This document shows positions 63,964 to 64,000 of a DNA stretch of 64,000 nt, one piece after another. A model generated the notes under the pieces. The model searched no databases. It saw nothing but the letters and a program-made list of their open reading frames with translations, and was not told where the DNA came from. Origin of the DNA: Pseudomonadota bacterium (GTDB taxonomy: Bacteria; Myxococcota_A; UBA796; CAJQPC01); assembly GCA_024228935.1 (NCBI GenBank), contig JAAESX010000351.1:1-64000 (forward strand), read 5' to 3'. Every line of letters begins with the position of its first letter. Position 1 is the first letter of the stretch. Position numbers and translations under genes: made by a program.

Positions 63964-64000
63964 ATGGCGCTCCTCCTCGTCGACGACGACCCCACCGGAC
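63964..64000 (+). CDS. Start of a response-regulator-like protein, cut by the window edge
   Basis: Only 12 codons are present: MALLLVDDDPTG. The hydrophobic strand followed by Asp-Asp-Asp is the classic first strand and acidic pocket of a receiver domain (LLVDDD). It follows the previous stop by nine bases. The output domain is outside the window. Confidence 0.5.
   Translation, partial: MALLLVDDDPTG

Overview
The window is about 70% GC and very densely packed, with no gap between genes longer than about 200 bp. The gene content points to a Myxococcota-like bacterium (former Deltaproteobacteria): many lipoproteins with Ser/Asp/Pro/Thr-rich tethers, MopE-type Cys/Asp repeats, FG-GAP proteins, a CotH-like kinase, Ser/Thr kinases fused to NTPase/TPR regions, and a carotenoid cluster with a B12-type MerR regulator. 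This placement is inferred from gene content; there is no rRNA or tRNA in the window.

Layout. 0-5 kb: a partial lipoprotein, an M13 metallopeptidase, and two genes truncated at one shared junction. 5-14 kb: two Old Yellow Enzyme paralogs flanking a spermidine-synthase-like protein, a YceI-like protein, an AbgT-type transporter, an erythromycin-esterase-like protein and a large Ser/Thr kinase. 14-18 kb: a LolCDE/MacB-like ABC operon with a glyoxalase-fold and a zinc-ribbon protein. 18-26 kb: two exo/endonuclease/phosphatase-fold proteins separated by 51-bp tandem repeats, an AraC-type regulator opposite a cupin, a MopE/C-type-lectin protein, a universal stress protein and a sulfatase-like lipoprotein. 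26.9-31.6 kb: a translationally coupled operon (class IV aminotransferase, sulfotransferase-like protein, two lipoproteins). 31-41 kb: many lipoproteins, including one interrupted by a 7-bp tandem repeat, then an ECF sigma/anti-sigma pair. 41-50 kb: an RluA enzyme, a large lipoprotein that reads as a selenoprotein, a membrane fatty-acid-hydroxylase-family protein, two defective thioredoxin-like proteins, an RRM protein and a CotH-like protein. 50-59 kb: an epimerase and the carotenoid cluster. 59-64 kb: a lipoprotein, a second kinase/NTPase/TPR gene carrying two in-frame stops, a secreted protein and the first codons of a response regulator.

The clearest functional system is the carotenoid cluster. 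On the minus strand crtY, crtE, crtI, crtB and a CarH-like AdoCbl/MerR photoreceptor form one overlapping operon; crtC and crtD diverge from a 58-bp intergenic region rich in inverted repeats. Together the enzymes would take GGPP through phytoene and lycopene to a monocyclic 1'-hydroxylated, 3',4'-desaturated (hydroxytorulene-type) carotenoid under light/B12 control.

The most unexpected feature is the 43.1-45.0 kb lipoprotein. An in-frame TGA lies exactly at the first Cys position of a thioredoxin CxxC motif (UxxC) and is followed nine bases later by a perfect hairpin, as in bacterial selenoprotein mRNAs.

Caveat: at least 14 reading-frame breaks occur, several in C or G runs, together with three truncation or deletion junctions and two in-frame stops in one gene. 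Part of this may be assembly error rather than biology, so each case is described separately.
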